Shown piece by piece: positions 9,746-18,737 of a stretch of 64,000 bases of DNA. The number at the start of each line of letters is the position of its first letter. The stretch's first letter is position 1. The notes below the pieces were generated by a model. That model was not told the DNA's origin. It did no database searches and worked only from the letters and a program-made list of their open reading frames with translations. The stretch comes from CAWJMD01 sp963700925 (GTDB lineage Bacteria; Actinomycetota; Actinomycetes; Actinomycetales; CAWJMD01). A program made the translations under genes and the position numbers. Where the stretch lies: positions 930,001-994,000 of the forward strand of contig OY969553.1 in the NCBI GenBank assembly GCA_963700925.1, read 5' to 3'.

Positions 9746-10794
9746 CGGCTGCCCTCCTTCGTGAGTTCGCGTGGTCGTCGGCCGGGCTTGCCGTCGGATC
9801 CCGACGTGTCCGCCTCGTCCTCGACCTCGGCGGCGTGACCCGTGAGCGAGAGGAAGACGTCGTCGAGGGTGGGACGGCGGATCCCGATGTCGTCGACCTT
9901 GATGCCCGCCGCGTCGAGCTCGCGGAGCGCGTCGGTGAGTACCGAGGCGCCGCCGGAGACCGGAACGAGCAAGCCTCTGGTGTGGTCCGACACGGTGGGC
10001 GTGCCGACCGACAGCCGGGCCAACAGGTCGCGGGCTTCGGCCAGCCTCCCACCGTCGGACACCGTGATCTCGAGCCGCTCGCCGCCGACCTGGGCCTTGA
10101 GCTCGTCGGCCGTGCCCTTGGCGATGACCTTGCCGTGGTCGATCACCACGATCTCGTCGGCGAGCCGGTCGGCCTCCTCGAGGTACTGGGTGGTCAGCAG
10201 CAGCGACGTGCCGGCCGCCACCAGGGTCGAGATGACCTCCCACATCTCGGTGCGGCCCCGCGGGTCGAGGCCGGTGGTGGGCTCGTCGAGGAAGAGCACC
10301 GGCGGATCGGCCACCAGGGCGCCAGCGAGGTCGAGGCGCCGCCGCATGCCGCCGGAGTAGGTCTTGGAGGGCCGGTCGGCAGCGTCCTCCAGGTTGAACT
10401 GCGCCAACAGTTCACGCGCGCGCTCGCGGGAGCGCTGACGGCCCATGTGGTACAGCCGTCCGATCATGTCGAGGTTCTCGAAGCCGGTCAGGTACTCGTC
10501 GACCGCCGCGTACTGGCCCGACAGGCCGATGTGCCGTCGCACCCCGCGGGGGTTGGACAGCACGTTGATGCCGGCGACCTCGGCAGTGCCGGCGTCGGGC
10601 TGCAGCAGCGTGCTCAGCACCCGCACGACGGTCGTCTTGCCGGCGCCGTTGGGCCCCAGCAGCGACAGGACGGTTCCCTTCTTGACGTCGAGGTCGACGC
10701 CGGCCAGGGCAGTGACCTTTCCGTACTTCTTGACCAGTCCCCTGGCTCGGACCGCGAAGTCGGTGTCCCCATGTTCCCCGTGTTTGCTCGTCAT
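9742..10794 (-). CDS. ABC transporter ATP-binding protein (DrrA type)
   Basis: A 350-residue ATPase if started at the ATG at 10794; an upstream in-frame ATG at 10854 is less likely. It has Walker A GPNGAGKTT, Q-loop SGQYAAVDEYLTG, signature YSGGMRRRLDLA, Walker B VLFLDEPTTGLD and H-loop region LLTTQYLEEAD. The extended C-terminal domain, with RRPTLDDVFLSLTG, is typical of DrrA. It pairs with the overlapping permease gene at 8939. Confidence 0.95.
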   Translation of the reverse strand: MTSKHGEHGDTDFAVRARGLVKKYGKVTALAGVDLDVKKGTVLSLLGPNGAGKTTVVRVLSTLLQPDAGTAEVAGINVLSNPRGVRRHIGLSGQYAAVDEYLTGFENLDMIGRLYHMGRQRSRERARELLAQFNLEDAADRPSKTYSGGMRRRLDLAGALVADPPVLFLDEPTTGLDPRGRTEMWEVISTLVAAGTSLLLTTQYLEEADRLADEIVVIDHGKVIAKGTADELKAQVGGERLEITVSDGGRLAEARDLLARLSVGTPTVSDHTRGLLVPVSGGASVLTDALRELDAAGIKVDDIGIRRPTLDDVFLSLTGHAAEVEDEADTSGSDGKPGRRPRELTKEGSR

Positions 10795-10847
10795 GACGCC
10801 CACCCTAGGGAGGGGCACCGACAACCGGGAACTGGGTTCTCCGGTGG

Positions 10848-10997
10848 TCACCACGGCGAGACGAGTAGGCCGATCATCGAGAGGCCCAGGGCGGCAGCGA
10901 AGATCCCGACGGCGACGGCATGGAGCAGCGCACGCCGCCGATAGGCCCTGTCGGGCACCGGGTAGCGGCCGAGCGGCCTTCGCGGGTAGTCCGTCAC
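10848..10997 (-). CDS. Small single-pass membrane peptide
   Basis: A 49-residue reading frame starting at a GTG preceded by GATGAGG. The N-terminal half is basic (YPRRPLGRYPVPDRAYRRR) and the C-terminal half is one hydrophobic helix (LLHAVAVGIFAAALGLSMIG) ending SPW. It precedes the ABC exporter genes on the same strand. The split between basic head and TM tail favours a real gene, but no family is recognised. Confidence 0.5.
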   Translation of the reverse strand: MTDYPRRPLGRYPVPDRAYRRRALLHAVAVGIFAAALGLSMIGLLVSPW

Positions 10998-11130
10998 CAC
11001 CTCATCATCCTGGTGGGGATCAGTCCCTCGCCTCAGCCGCTCACCCGACCTGTATCGTCCGAACGGCCGATGCTCGGGGCTGCGGGTACCGTGTGCGAAG
11101 CCTGCATGTCCGGACAAGGAAGTCATCACG

Positions 11131-12312
11131 ATGGTCGCGCCCGTCCCCACCGCCGAGGTGCTGTTGATCTCGCGGCATCCCCGTAGGTCACTGGACCTGC
11201 GCCGGCTGGGGCTCGAGGTACGTCAGGCGGAGCCTGCAGCGCTCAGCGGGGCGCCGGTCCTCGGGGCAGCGGGCATCGTCATCATCGACGCCCTGGACGG
11301 TGACACGGCCGCGGCCGAGCTCCTGGCGACGGTCGGCCGGCACGTCGAGAAGGCAGCAGTGGTGGTCCTCCTGGACGAGCAGACCCCCGCGCCGGCCGCC
11401 CTGGGCACCCAGATGCGGATCCTCCGGTCCCCGATCCGCGGCCAGGACGTCGCCACGGCCATCGACGACTTCGTCGAGGCGCCGGCGCCCGCGGAGTCCC
11501 AACCGGCCGAGCCGCCTCCTGTCGCTGCGCCCCCCGTCCCAGAACCAGTTGCCGCGCCCCCCGTCGCAGCCCCGGCTGCATCGCCCCCTCCCCCACCCCC
11601 GGCACCGGCTCCGGCGACGGAACCCCCTCTGCCGGTTGGGCTTTCGCTACTGCCCCAACCCCCCGCTCACCCGAAGCCTGGGCCTCCCAGGCACCCAGTG
11701 CCGACACAGCCCGAGCAGGACGTATCGCCAGTGAGAGAGCGGCGCTTCGGCCGGCGACGGCACGTCCCGGACGACGCGCCTGCAGAGGTTGCGAGCACCG
11801 CCCCGCAGGCTCCGGCCCTCGACTGGGCAGCTCACGCCGCGGCCGTCCTCGCAGGACTGCACGCCCGCCCCTCCTGGAAGGAGGTCGCGCAGGCGGTTGT
11901 CGACGACGCCGCCCCGGCTCTGGGGCCCTCCGCGTGCCTCCTGGTGCGAGAGTCCGACGCCACGTGGCCGGTGGCTGCGGGCGTGGGCCTGCGCGAGCTC
12001 GAGTTCGGGCTGGTCGTCGACGACGACCACGCCGTGGTCGGCCTGGGGACCAAGCAGCACCCCGTCGCAGTGGTGCCCGACACCGACATGATCAGGTCGG
12101 ACCTGATCGGGGCGCCCCTGGCCAGTCGGCGGTGCCTGCTGGTGGCGCTGGTGTTCCCGCTGCCGGTGCTGCTGGTCATCGGTCGAGCCGAGGGCCCGTT
12201 CGACCAGGCGGACGTCAAGGCAGCGGTCGGCCTCGTCGAGCGCTGGAGGTGGCCACTCTCATCCGCGCTCCAACGACGCGACCTGGCCAGGGCACTGCAG
12301 CGCTTCGCCTGA
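11131..12312 (+). CDS. Receiver-like, proline-rich linker, GAF-like protein of unknown function
   Basis: A 393-residue protein with three parts. Residues 1-115 alternate hydrophobic strands with helices like a response-regulator or Rossmann fold (AEVLLISRHPRRSLDLRRLG, AAGIVIIDALDG, AAVVVLLDEQ, MRILRSPIRGQDVATAIDDF), with Asp near the end of the third strand. Residues 116-190 are a Pro/Ala-rich linker. Residues about 225-390 look like a GAF-type sensor (LDWAAHAAAVLAGLHARPSW, ASRRCLLVALVFPLPVLLVI). No HTH, kinase or cyclase motif is seen. Its stop lies 31 bp from the stop of the convergent NarL-type regulator, so a role with that two-component system is possible. Confidence 0.7.
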   Translation: MVAPVPTAEVLLISRHPRRSLDLRRLGLEVRQAEPAALSGAPVLGAAGIVIIDALDGDTAAAELLATVGRHVEKAAVVVLLDEQTPAPAALGTQMRILRSPIRGQDVATAIDDFVEAPAPAESQPAEPPPVAAPPVPEPVAAPPVAAPAASPPPPPPAPAPATEPPLPVGLSLLPQPPAHPKPGPPRHPVPTQPEQDVSPVRERRFGRRRHVPDDAPAEVASTAPQAPALDWAAHAAAVLAGLHARPSWKEVAQAVVDDAAPALGPSACLLVRESDATWPVAAGVGLRELEFGLVVDDDHAVVGLGTKQHPVAVVPDTDMIRSDLIGAPLASRRCLLVALVFPLPVLLVIGRAEGPFDQADVKAAVGLVERWRWPLSSALQRRDLARALQRFA

Positions 12313-12343
12313 CCCTTGCTGACCTGGGAGTGACCAAGCCTGA

Positions 12344-12979
12344 CTACGCCGAGGACTCCGTGTCCACCAGGCGCAGCTTGATCGCCATCATGATCGCCTG
12401 CGTGCGGTTGGTCGCCCCGAGCTTGTCGTAGAGCTTCGCCACGTGCGTCTTCACCGTCGAGTCGCTGAGGAAGAGCTTGCGCGAGACCTGGTGGACGGAC
12501 AGGCCGTCCTTCAGGAGGTTCAGCACGTCGGTCTCGCGGGGCGTGAGCATCGGTCTCGGGCTGGTCGAGCGACGACGTATCGCGGCGGCCATCCCTGCGG
12601 CGGAGAACATGTCGGGGGAAACGGCTGCGCGGCGGACTGCGTCGAGCAGCTCGTCGAGGTGCGCGCTCTTCAGCACGAGGGACGACGCACCGGCGTCGAG
12701 TGCGGCGAAGAGGACCTCGTCGTCCTCGTGCATGGTGAGCACCACGAGCCCGAGAGCAGGATCCTCGAGCCTGCAGGTGCGCACCAGGTCGATTCCGCTC
12801 CCGTCCGCCATCGTCACGTCGCAGACGACGACGTCCGGGGAGAGCATCGCCACCGCCCTGGTGCCCTCGGCCACTGAGTCGGCCTCACCGACCACCTCGA
12901 GGTCCGGCTCCGCGTCCATCACCTGGCGCAGGCCACCCCGGACCACACGGTGGTCGTCGACGAGCAGGACCCGTGTCAT
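12344..12979 (-). CDS. NarL/LuxR-family response regulator
   Basis: A 211-residue regulator from the ATG at 12979, which overlaps the kinase stop (ATGA). The receiver domain (residues 1-120) has acidic residues in LLVDDH, phospho-acceptor Asp54 in VVVCDVTMADG and a conserved Lys in LVLKSAHLDELL. The LuxR helix-turn-helix (about 145-205) includes LTPRETDVLNLLKDGLSVHQVSRKLFLSDSTVKTHV. It is the output partner of the histidine kinase immediately upstream. Confidence 0.94.
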   Translation of the reverse strand: MTRVLLVDDHRVVRGGLRQVMDAEPDLEVVGEADSVAEGTRAVAMLSPDVVVCDVTMADGSGIDLVRTCRLEDPALGLVVLTMHEDDEVLFAALDAGASSLVLKSAHLDELLDAVRRAAVSPDMFSAAGMAAAIRRRSTSPRPMLTPRETDVLNLLKDGLSVHQVSRKLFLSDSTVKTHVAKLYDKLGATNRTQAIMMAIKLRLVDTESSA

Positions 12980-14682
12980 GAGACACGCCTGTCGGTCGAG
13001 GACGCCCAAGACGGCTGGAGCACCCTGGGTGGGTTGCCGTCCGCGGCAGTGGTCTTCGCGACCTGGTGACGGCTGGTGCCGATCTCGATGCTCGCCACGA
13101 CGACGCCACCCAGCTCGGTGACGTCGATCTGGCCGTCCAGCGACTGGAGGGCCTGGACGAGCACCGTGTCGGGCACCCAGCCGCCGCCTCCGTCACGAGT
13201 GAGCTTGAGCAGCGCCCTCGGGGAGTGGGTCTCGAGCTCGACGGTCAGCGAGGACGTGTGCCGACGGGTGCGAACGTCGCCGAGGAAGTCCTGCACGAGC
13301 CGCAGGAGCGCGAACTCGTGGTGAAGGGGCAGGCGGAAGGGCGACTCCTGCAGCCTGACGGTCACGGCGACGTCGCACAGCGCCCCCAGGGACTGGACGT
13401 TGCTCGAGATGGCCGCTCCCAGACCGCGTTCGGGCCGGACGGACGAGCGCAGGTCCGAGATCGACAGGCGGATTCCCCGGATGGTGCGGTTCACCTCTGC
13501 ACGCACATCCACGAGCAGCCTCGCGGTCGCGGGATCGACGAGTGAGGCGCGCTTGGTGACGGCGTCGAGCGAGAAGCCCAGCGCCGCCAGGTCCTGGGCG
13601 ACACCGTCGTGCATCTCGCGCGCCAGGCGGTCACGCTCGGAGACCTCGGCCACGTGACGCAGCTCGTCGAACGCCAGGGCCGCGTGGAGGTGCGGAGCCA
13701 GCCGGTCGGACGACTCGACGACCGCGGCGATGTCGTCGTCGGTGAAGGGTCGTGACGTCGTGCGCTCCATCACGAGCAGGCCGATCAGCTCGTCGTCCCG
13801 GTCGGCGATCGGCACGGCAAGGGTGGCGGATCCGAGCCGCCGACCCGTGGTATCCACCGGACGGACGTCGTGCACCACCCTTCGCTGCGTCCAGGCGTCG
13901 TGCGGGGTCCCGGGCGACCGGACGGGGTCACGCCACGGCACGCGCTCGACACCGGAGAGCGCGACGGGGGTGACGCGGTCGTCGCCCATGTGGACGAGTA
14001 CCGCCGCGCGGTCGCACCCCACCGCGGACGAGACCTCGTCGATGAGCATCGTGGCGACGGCCGCCACGTCGAGACCCGTCGGCAGCTGACGCGTCAGGTC
14101 TCGCAGCCGCCCGAGCAGGTGGCCCGCCTCACGCGCGGCAGCCGAACCTGGCCGAACCCGCTCGGCCTCGAGCCGTCGGTTCCAAGCACCCAAGGTGGCA
14201 AGGCCCAGGGCCAGCGCCCACCACTGGATGGCCTGGAGGACGTGGGTGCCACCCAGCTGCCACGTCACGCCGGCGAGTCCCACGCCCAGGACGAGGGTGA
14301 TGAGGGCGGCTACGCGGGCGCCGTGCAGCTCACCGGCCCGGTAGGCCGGCACGAGCAGCAGCGGCAGCACTGCGAGGGTGTGGTCGAGAGCGAGGGCCAT
14401 CGTCAGCACCACCAGCGCGGTGGAGGCGCAGAGCAACAGCCGCCGGGTCCTGTGGCTCGGGCTCCTGTCGGCAACCAGCTCGAGCGCGACCAGGGCTACT
14501 GCCGAAGGCACCACGACCAGGAGGACGTCCTCGAACGCAGCGCTCACCAGGCTGAGCACGACGATCGCGCAGCGGAGCCGTGTCGACAGCCCGTACCGCC
14601 ACCACTGTCGGGCCCCCGCCGCGCTCACGGTGGGGAGCCCCGCCCCACCCCGATTACTGAGCATTTGACGACCTTGGAGCAT
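12976..14682 (-). CDS. NarL-type sensor histidine kinase with GAF domain and degenerate N-box
   Basis: About 568 residues from the first ATG (14682); an ATG at 14664 is the alternative. Residues about 30-168 hold several membrane segments, about 190-340 a GAF-like domain (SSAVGCDRAAVLVHM, LIGLLVMERTTSRPF), and the HisKA_3 domain has phospho-acceptor His358 in LAREMHDGVAQDLAALGFSL. The ATP-binding part is odd: where family members read about EALxNVxKHA, this protein has LVQDFLGDVRTRRHTSS (463-478), so the metal-binding N-box Asn is absent. The G-box-like LTRDGGGGW is kept. It is translationally coupled to the response regulator. It may have low kinase activity or act mainly as a phosphatase. 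Confidence 0.88.
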   Translation of the reverse strand: MLQGRQMLSNRGGAGLPTVSAAGARQWWRYGLSTRLRCAIVVLSLVSAAFEDVLLVVVPSAVALVALELVADRSPSHRTRRLLLCASTALVVLTMALALDHTLAVLPLLLVPAYRAGELHGARVAALITLVLGVGLAGVTWQLGGTHVLQAIQWWALALGLATLGAWNRRLEAERVRPGSAAAREAGHLLGRLRDLTRQLPTGLDVAAVATMLIDEVSSAVGCDRAAVLVHMGDDRVTPVALSGVERVPWRDPVRSPGTPHDAWTQRRVVHDVRPVDTTGRRLGSATLAVPIADRDDELIGLLVMERTTSRPFTDDDIAAVVESSDRLAPHLHAALAFDELRHVAEVSERDRLAREMHDGVAQDLAALGFSLDAVTKRASLVDPATARLLVDVRAEVNRTIRGIRLSISDLRSSVRPERGLGAAISSNVQSLGALCDVAVTVRLQESPFRLPLHHEFALLRLVQDFLGDVRTRRHTSSLTVELETHSPRALLKLTRDGGGGWVPDTVLVQALQSLDGQIDVTELGGVVVASIEIGTSRHQVAKTTAADGNPPRVLQPSWASSTDRRVS

Positions 14683-14846
14683 CTGTACCGATGTCGTCCC
14701 ACGTTTTACGAAGAGTGACCGGTTGGCGTACGCGCACTACTCCACACGGGTGGCGCTTCGCCCGGCAAGAGGGTGAGAGCCGGCACCGGGCGGACCCGTT
14801 CACCAGCCCCCTACCAGCCCTTCGGCCCTCACCCGCCCACACCGAG

Positions 14847-16097
14847 TCAGTGGAAGCGAGGTGGCAGTCCGGCAGCGCGCAGGCGCTGCATCACCTCGTC
14901 GCAGTGCTGCGACCCCTTGGTCTCCAGCTGCACGCCGATCTCGACCTCGTCGACCCGCAGCTGGATTCCGGTGCGCACGTGGCCGACCTCGAGCACGTTG
15001 GCGTCCGTCTCGGCGAGCACCGCCATCAGCCGCGCCAGCGAGCCGGGCTTGTCGGGGACGCGGACCCGGAACTGCAGGTAGCGGCCGGCGGCCTGCATGC
15101 CGTGACGGATCACGCGCATCATCAGCAGGGGGTCGATGTTGCCGCCCGACAGCACGGCGACCACAGGTGGCTCGAAGGCCTGGGGAGCGTCCATCAGTGC
15201 CGCGACGGCGGCCGCCCCGGCCGGTTCGACCACCTGCTTGGCGCGCTCCAGCAGGAAGAGCAGCGCGCGCGACAGCGACTCCTCCTCGACCGTGACGATC
15301 TGGTCGACGAGCGCCTCCACCAGCTCGAACGGCACCTCGCCGGGACACCCGACGGCGATCCCGTCGGCCATCGTCGCCATCTCGGTCAGCGCGACCGGCT
15401 GGCCGGCGGCGAGGGACGGCGGGTACGCGGCCGCCGCCTCGGCCTGGACGCCGATCACCTGCACCTCGGGGCGCAGCGCCTTGATCGCGGCGGCGACCCC
15501 GGCCAGCAGGCCGCCGCCGCCGGTGCAGACCAGCACCGTCCGCACCTCGGGGCACTGCTCGATCAGCTCCAGACCCAACGTGCCCTGGCCGGCCACGACG
15601 TCGACGTGGTCGAAGGGATGGATCAGCACCGAACCGTGCTTCTCGGCGTGCGCCCGGGCCTGCACCAGGCACTCGTCCACGGTGTGGCCGTGGAAGACGA
15701 TCTCGGCGCCGTAGCCCCGCGTCGCCGCGACCTTGGGGATCGGGGCGCCGGTCGGCATGTACACGGTCGCGGAGATGTCCAGCAGCGATGCCGCGAGGGC
15801 CACGCCCTGCGCGTGGTTGCCGGCGCTGGCAGCGACCACACCCGCGGCGCGCTCGTCCGGGCTCAGCCGCGACATCCGTGTGTACGCACCGCGGATCTTG
15901 AAAGACCCTGCGCGCTGGAGGTTCTCGCACTTCAGGAACACGTCGCCGCCGACGCGTGACGACAGCGCCCGGCTGAACTCCAGCGGTGTCGGCCGGATGA
16001 CGTCGCGCAGCAGCAGCCGCGCAGCCTCGATGTCGTCCAGGGTGACGGGCAGCTGCCTCTTGGTGGACGGTGTCGACGGCGTGGACGGGGTGGCCAT
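14847..16097 (-). CDS. ilvA: Threonine ammonia-lyase (threonine dehydratase) with ACT domain
   Basis: A 416-residue PLP enzyme that deaminates threonine to 2-oxobutyrate, feeding isoleucine synthesis or threonine breakdown. The start chosen is the ATG at 16097 (MATPSTPSTPS). The PLP lysine is in RAGSFKIRGAYTR, substrate/PLP contacts are SAGNHAQGVA and the phosphate-binding loop is TGGGGLLAG. A single ACT domain fills the last ~80 residues (LQFRVRVPDKPGSLARLMAV). One ACT domain resembles the short catabolic-type or actinobacterial enzymes rather than E. coli IlvA, which has two, so feedback control by isoleucine is uncertain. The 164 bp downstream (14683-14846) separate it from the kinase gene; nothing recognised there. 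Confidence 0.93.
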   Translation of the reverse strand: MATPSTPSTPSTKRQLPVTLDDIEAARLLLRDVIRPTPLEFSRALSSRVGGDVFLKCENLQRAGSFKIRGAYTRMSRLSPDERAAGVVAASAGNHAQGVALAASLLDISATVYMPTGAPIPKVAATRGYGAEIVFHGHTVDECLVQARAHAEKHGSVLIHPFDHVDVVAGQGTLGLELIEQCPEVRTVLVCTGGGGLLAGVAAAIKALRPEVQVIGVQAEAAAAYPPSLAAGQPVALTEMATMADGIAVGCPGEVPFELVEALVDQIVTVEEESLSRALLFLLERAKQVVEPAGAAAVAALMDAPQAFEPPVVAVLSGGNIDPLLMMRVIRHGMQAAGRYLQFRVRVPDKPGSLARLMAVLAETDANVLEVGHVRTGIQLRVDEVEIGVQLETKGSQHCDEVMQRLRAAGLPPRFH

Positions 16098-16134
16098 GGT
16101 CGCTGATCCTGCCAGAGCCAGGGCTGCTCGGGGT

Positions 16135-17328
16135 TCAGCCCTTGCGGGCACCCCGGCGCCGGACCCGCTCAGTGTGACGTCGCAGGTCGACCTTGATCTG
16201 GGGACGCCGCAGCTCCGGCCTGCGGAGCTCCTCGACGCTGGTGTCCTTCGTGCCGCGCAGGGAGTGCGACACGGTGTTGCCGACCGCCACCAGTGGCACC
16301 GCGAAGAGAGCTCCGACGATGCCGGCCGCGATCAGGCCCGCCCCGATGGCCAGCACCACGGCGAGAGGGTGGACGGAGACCGCTCGTCCGAGGACGAACG
16401 GCTGCAACACGTGGCTCTCGACCTGCTGCACCCCCACGACGATGGCCAGCATGATGAGGGCCTGGACGGGGCCGAGCGCGACCAGCGCGACCAGGACTGC
16501 GACCGACCCGCTGAGCAGGGCCCCGACGATCGGGACGAACGCGCCGAGGAACACCAGCACTCCGAGCGGGATGGCCAGCGGCACGCCGAGCAGTGCCGCG
16601 CCCACTCCGATGCCGACGGCGTCGGCGGTCGCGACCACGATCGTCGCCCGCACGTAGGCGGTCAGCGTGAGCCAGCCGGCCCGTCCCGCGGTGTCGATGC
16701 GCTCGCGCGCTCCGCGGGGGAACAGGGCCACCAGCCACCCCCAGATCTTCTCGCCCTCGTAGAGCAAGAAGGCCAGCGCGAACAGGGTCAGGACGGCTCC
16801 GGTGACGATCTCACCCGCGGTCGCCGTGGCCTCGAGCGCACGCGACACGATCTCCTCGCTGTTGGCCGACAGCTGCTCTCGCGCCTGGGCCACGTACTGG
16901 TCGATCTGTTCCGTGCCGAGGCCGAGAGGACCGTCCCTGAGCCACCCCTGGACTTCGCCGAAACCGGCCGTTGCCTGCCGGCCGAGGTCGGCGAGACCCG
17001 ACGCGAGCTGGGTGCCGACCAGCGTGAACAGGCTGCCCACGACGAGCAGCCCGACGACCATCGTGGCCGCCACCGCCAGCGACCGGGGCACGTGGTGGCG
17101 GACGAGGAGGGAGACCAGGGGAATCATCAGCGCACTCAGCAGCACGGCGACGAGCACCGGCACCACCAGCACCTGCACGCGGTTCAGAAGGAGGAAGAAC
17201 AGGTACACGCCGGCCCCGATGACGATCAGGCGCCAGATCCAGGCAGCGGCGAGGCGCACCGGCATCGAGACACCGTCCGCGGCGTCGGTACGGTCGCGCC
17301 GAGCGCCCGGGTCTTCTCCCGGGCTCAT
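16135..17328 (-). CDS. AI-2E family transporter (YdiK/PerM-like permease)
   Basis: A 397-residue membrane protein from the ATG at 17328, which overlaps the stop of the MutL-type gene (ATGA). It has about eight hydrophobic segments with the AI-2E layout: a paired N-terminal helix block (IVIGAGVYLFFLLLNRVQVL, VAVLLSALMIPLV), a long soluble loop with amphipathic helices (residues about 125-190), then ALAFLLYEGEKIWGWLV and IPLGVLVFLGAFVPIVGALL with the family Pro-Gly pattern. AI-2E proteins include autoinducer-2 exporters and Na+/H+ antiporters; function cannot be chosen from sequence. Last gene of the cystathionine gamma-synthase/MutL/AI-2E chain. Confidence 0.9.
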   Translation of the reverse strand: MSPGEDPGARRDRTDAADGVSMPVRLAAAWIWRLIVIGAGVYLFFLLLNRVQVLVVPVLVAVLLSALMIPLVSLLVRHHVPRSLAVAATMVVGLLVVGSLFTLVGTQLASGLADLGRQATAGFGEVQGWLRDGPLGLGTEQIDQYVAQAREQLSANSEEIVSRALEATATAGEIVTGAVLTLFALAFLLYEGEKIWGWLVALFPRGARERIDTAGRAGWLTLTAYVRATIVVATADAVGIGVGAALLGVPLAIPLGVLVFLGAFVPIVGALLSGSVAVLVALVALGPVQALIMLAIVVGVQQVESHVLQPFVLGRAVSVHPLAVVLAIGAGLIAAGIVGALFAVPLVAVGNTVSHSLRGTKDTSVEELRRPELRRPQIKVDLRRHTERVRRRGARKG

Positions 17329-18737
17329 GGGTCCGCCCTCATGCGCGTGAGTCTTCCCGATCGCACCAGCCCATGTGCGAGGAGGGCCGCGGCGCGCGGG
17401 TGGTCGTCGCGCAGCAGGCCGGCGGCACACAGCACCGACTGCTCGTCGACGGCGAGCACGGGCTGCTCGGGCACGCGCCAGCCGCCTGCGTGGTCGCCGG
17501 TCGCCGGCGCCAGCACCGTGTCGCGTCCGGCGCGGTCGGCGTAGCGCAGCACACCGCCCGACCCGATCACCGCGACGACCCGACGGAGATCCTTGCCGCC
17601 CTTCGTCTCCGACGGCGGACGGGCGTGGCGCCGTAGAGCCACGGTGACCGCGAGACGAGCGAGGTGCAGGTCGTCCGACACGTCCTCGTAGGTGGTGGGG
17701 AGCCATCCCGGCTCGGCCACCCGCCGTCGCGCGGCGGCCTCGAGCCGTTGCGCGTCGGCGGTCTCAACCAGCCTCTCAGCAAGAGCAGCCTCGACCGTTG
17801 CCGTTGCGCCCCAGCGCATTCCGAGGTCGCCCTCGACCGTGCGCGCCCGCCACATGGGCGCGACCACCTCCTTGCGCAGCGTCGCGTCCTCGCCCTGCGG
17901 GGTGATCACCGAGTACACGTCGGTCGTGGCGCCGCCGACGTCGACGACGAGAACGTCACCGAGAGCCGGCACACCGTGCTGCGGGGCGCCGTCGGCGACG
18001 ACCTCGACGCCGCTGAGGACGGCGTCAGGCGTTGCGGCTCGCACGAGCGAGGCGAAGCGGGGCCCGCGCGAGAGCCCTTTGCCCCCGATCACGTGCCGCA
18101 GGAACACCTCGCGGATCGCCGACCGTGCACTCTCGGGCTCGAGCGTCCCGATGCGCGGCAGCACGTTCGCTGCCGCGACGGCCGACCGTCCGGTCGACGT
18201 GAGGGTCGCCATCACGTCGCCAATGGCGTCCTCGTTGCCCGCGACGACGACGGGCGCACCGACCCGCGCCCTCGCGAGCCGGGAAGCGTTGTGCCGCAAC
18301 ACCGTTGCGTTGCCGCCGTTCGTCCCACCGACGAGCAGAACGACGTCGGGACGGGAGGCGCGCAGAGCTCTCACGCCCTCACCGTCCATCGGGCCGCAGG
18401 CGACGTGCACGACCTTGGCGCCTGCCGACAGGCCGACGCGTCGACCGGCTTCGGCGGTCACTGCCTGCTCGTACCCGACGACGGCGAGGCGAAGCCCTCC
18501 CCCGGCGCTCGAGCAGACCCTCAGGTCGGGGTCGGGACCCGTGTGCGCCGCGAGCTCGCGGGCGACGGCGTCCAGACCCACCAGCACGTCGGTCTCGATG
18601 GTGGTGCGGTGCACCGCCGTGCCCAGCACCCGCCCAGCGTCCGGGCCGGTGAGCGCGACCGCGACGGCCTTGGTGAAGGTCGAGCCGACGTCCACGCACA
18701 GAGCCTTCGGGCCCGGGTCCGTTGGCGAGCTGCTCAC
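17325..18737 (-). CDS. Glutamate mutase L (GlmL/MutL) family ASKHA ATPase
   Basis: A 470-residue protein from a GTG at 18737 that overlaps the stop of the upstream gene (GTGA). It is an ASKHA-fold ATPase: phosphate-1 motif LCVDVGSTFTKAVAV at the N-terminus, VLLVGGTNGGNA, VVVAGNEDAI, phosphate-2 motif VVDVGGATTDVYSV and adenosine motif VIGSGGVLRYA. Family members are encoded with adenosylcobalamin-dependent glutamate or ornithine mutases and are thought to help their activation. No mutase subunit gene is visible within this window; it is instead sandwiched between cystathionine gamma-synthase and an AI-2E permease. Target unknown. Confidence 0.85.
   Translation of the reverse strand: MSSSPTDPGPKALCVDVGSTFTKAVAVALTGPDAGRVLGTAVHRTTIETDVLVGLDAVARELAAHTGPDPDLRVCSSAGGGLRLAVVGYEQAVTAEAGRRVGLSAGAKVVHVACGPMDGEGVRALRASRPDVVLLVGGTNGGNATVLRHNASRLARARVGAPVVVAGNEDAIGDVMATLTSTGRSAVAAANVLPRIGTLEPESARSAIREVFLRHVIGGKGLSRGPRFASLVRAATPDAVLSGVEVVADGAPQHGVPALGDVLVVDVGGATTDVYSVITPQGEDATLRKEVVAPMWRARTVEGDLGMRWGATATVEAALAERLVETADAQRLEAAARRRVAEPGWLPTTYEDVSDDLHLARLAVTVALRRHARPPSETKGGKDLRRVVAVIGSGGVLRYADRAGRDTVLAPATGDHAGGWRVPEQPVLAVDEQSVLCAAGLLRDDHPRAAALLAHGLVRSGRLTRMRADP

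Noticed and set aside
9742..10854. Earlier start of the ABC ATPase at 10854
   Set aside because: The extra 20 residues are not like the family; the ATG at 10794 gives the normal N-terminus.
15733..17544. Long plus-strand frame antisense to ilvA and the AI-2E gene
   Set aside because: Compositional shadow of two recognisable minus-strand genes; no motif or ribosome binding site.
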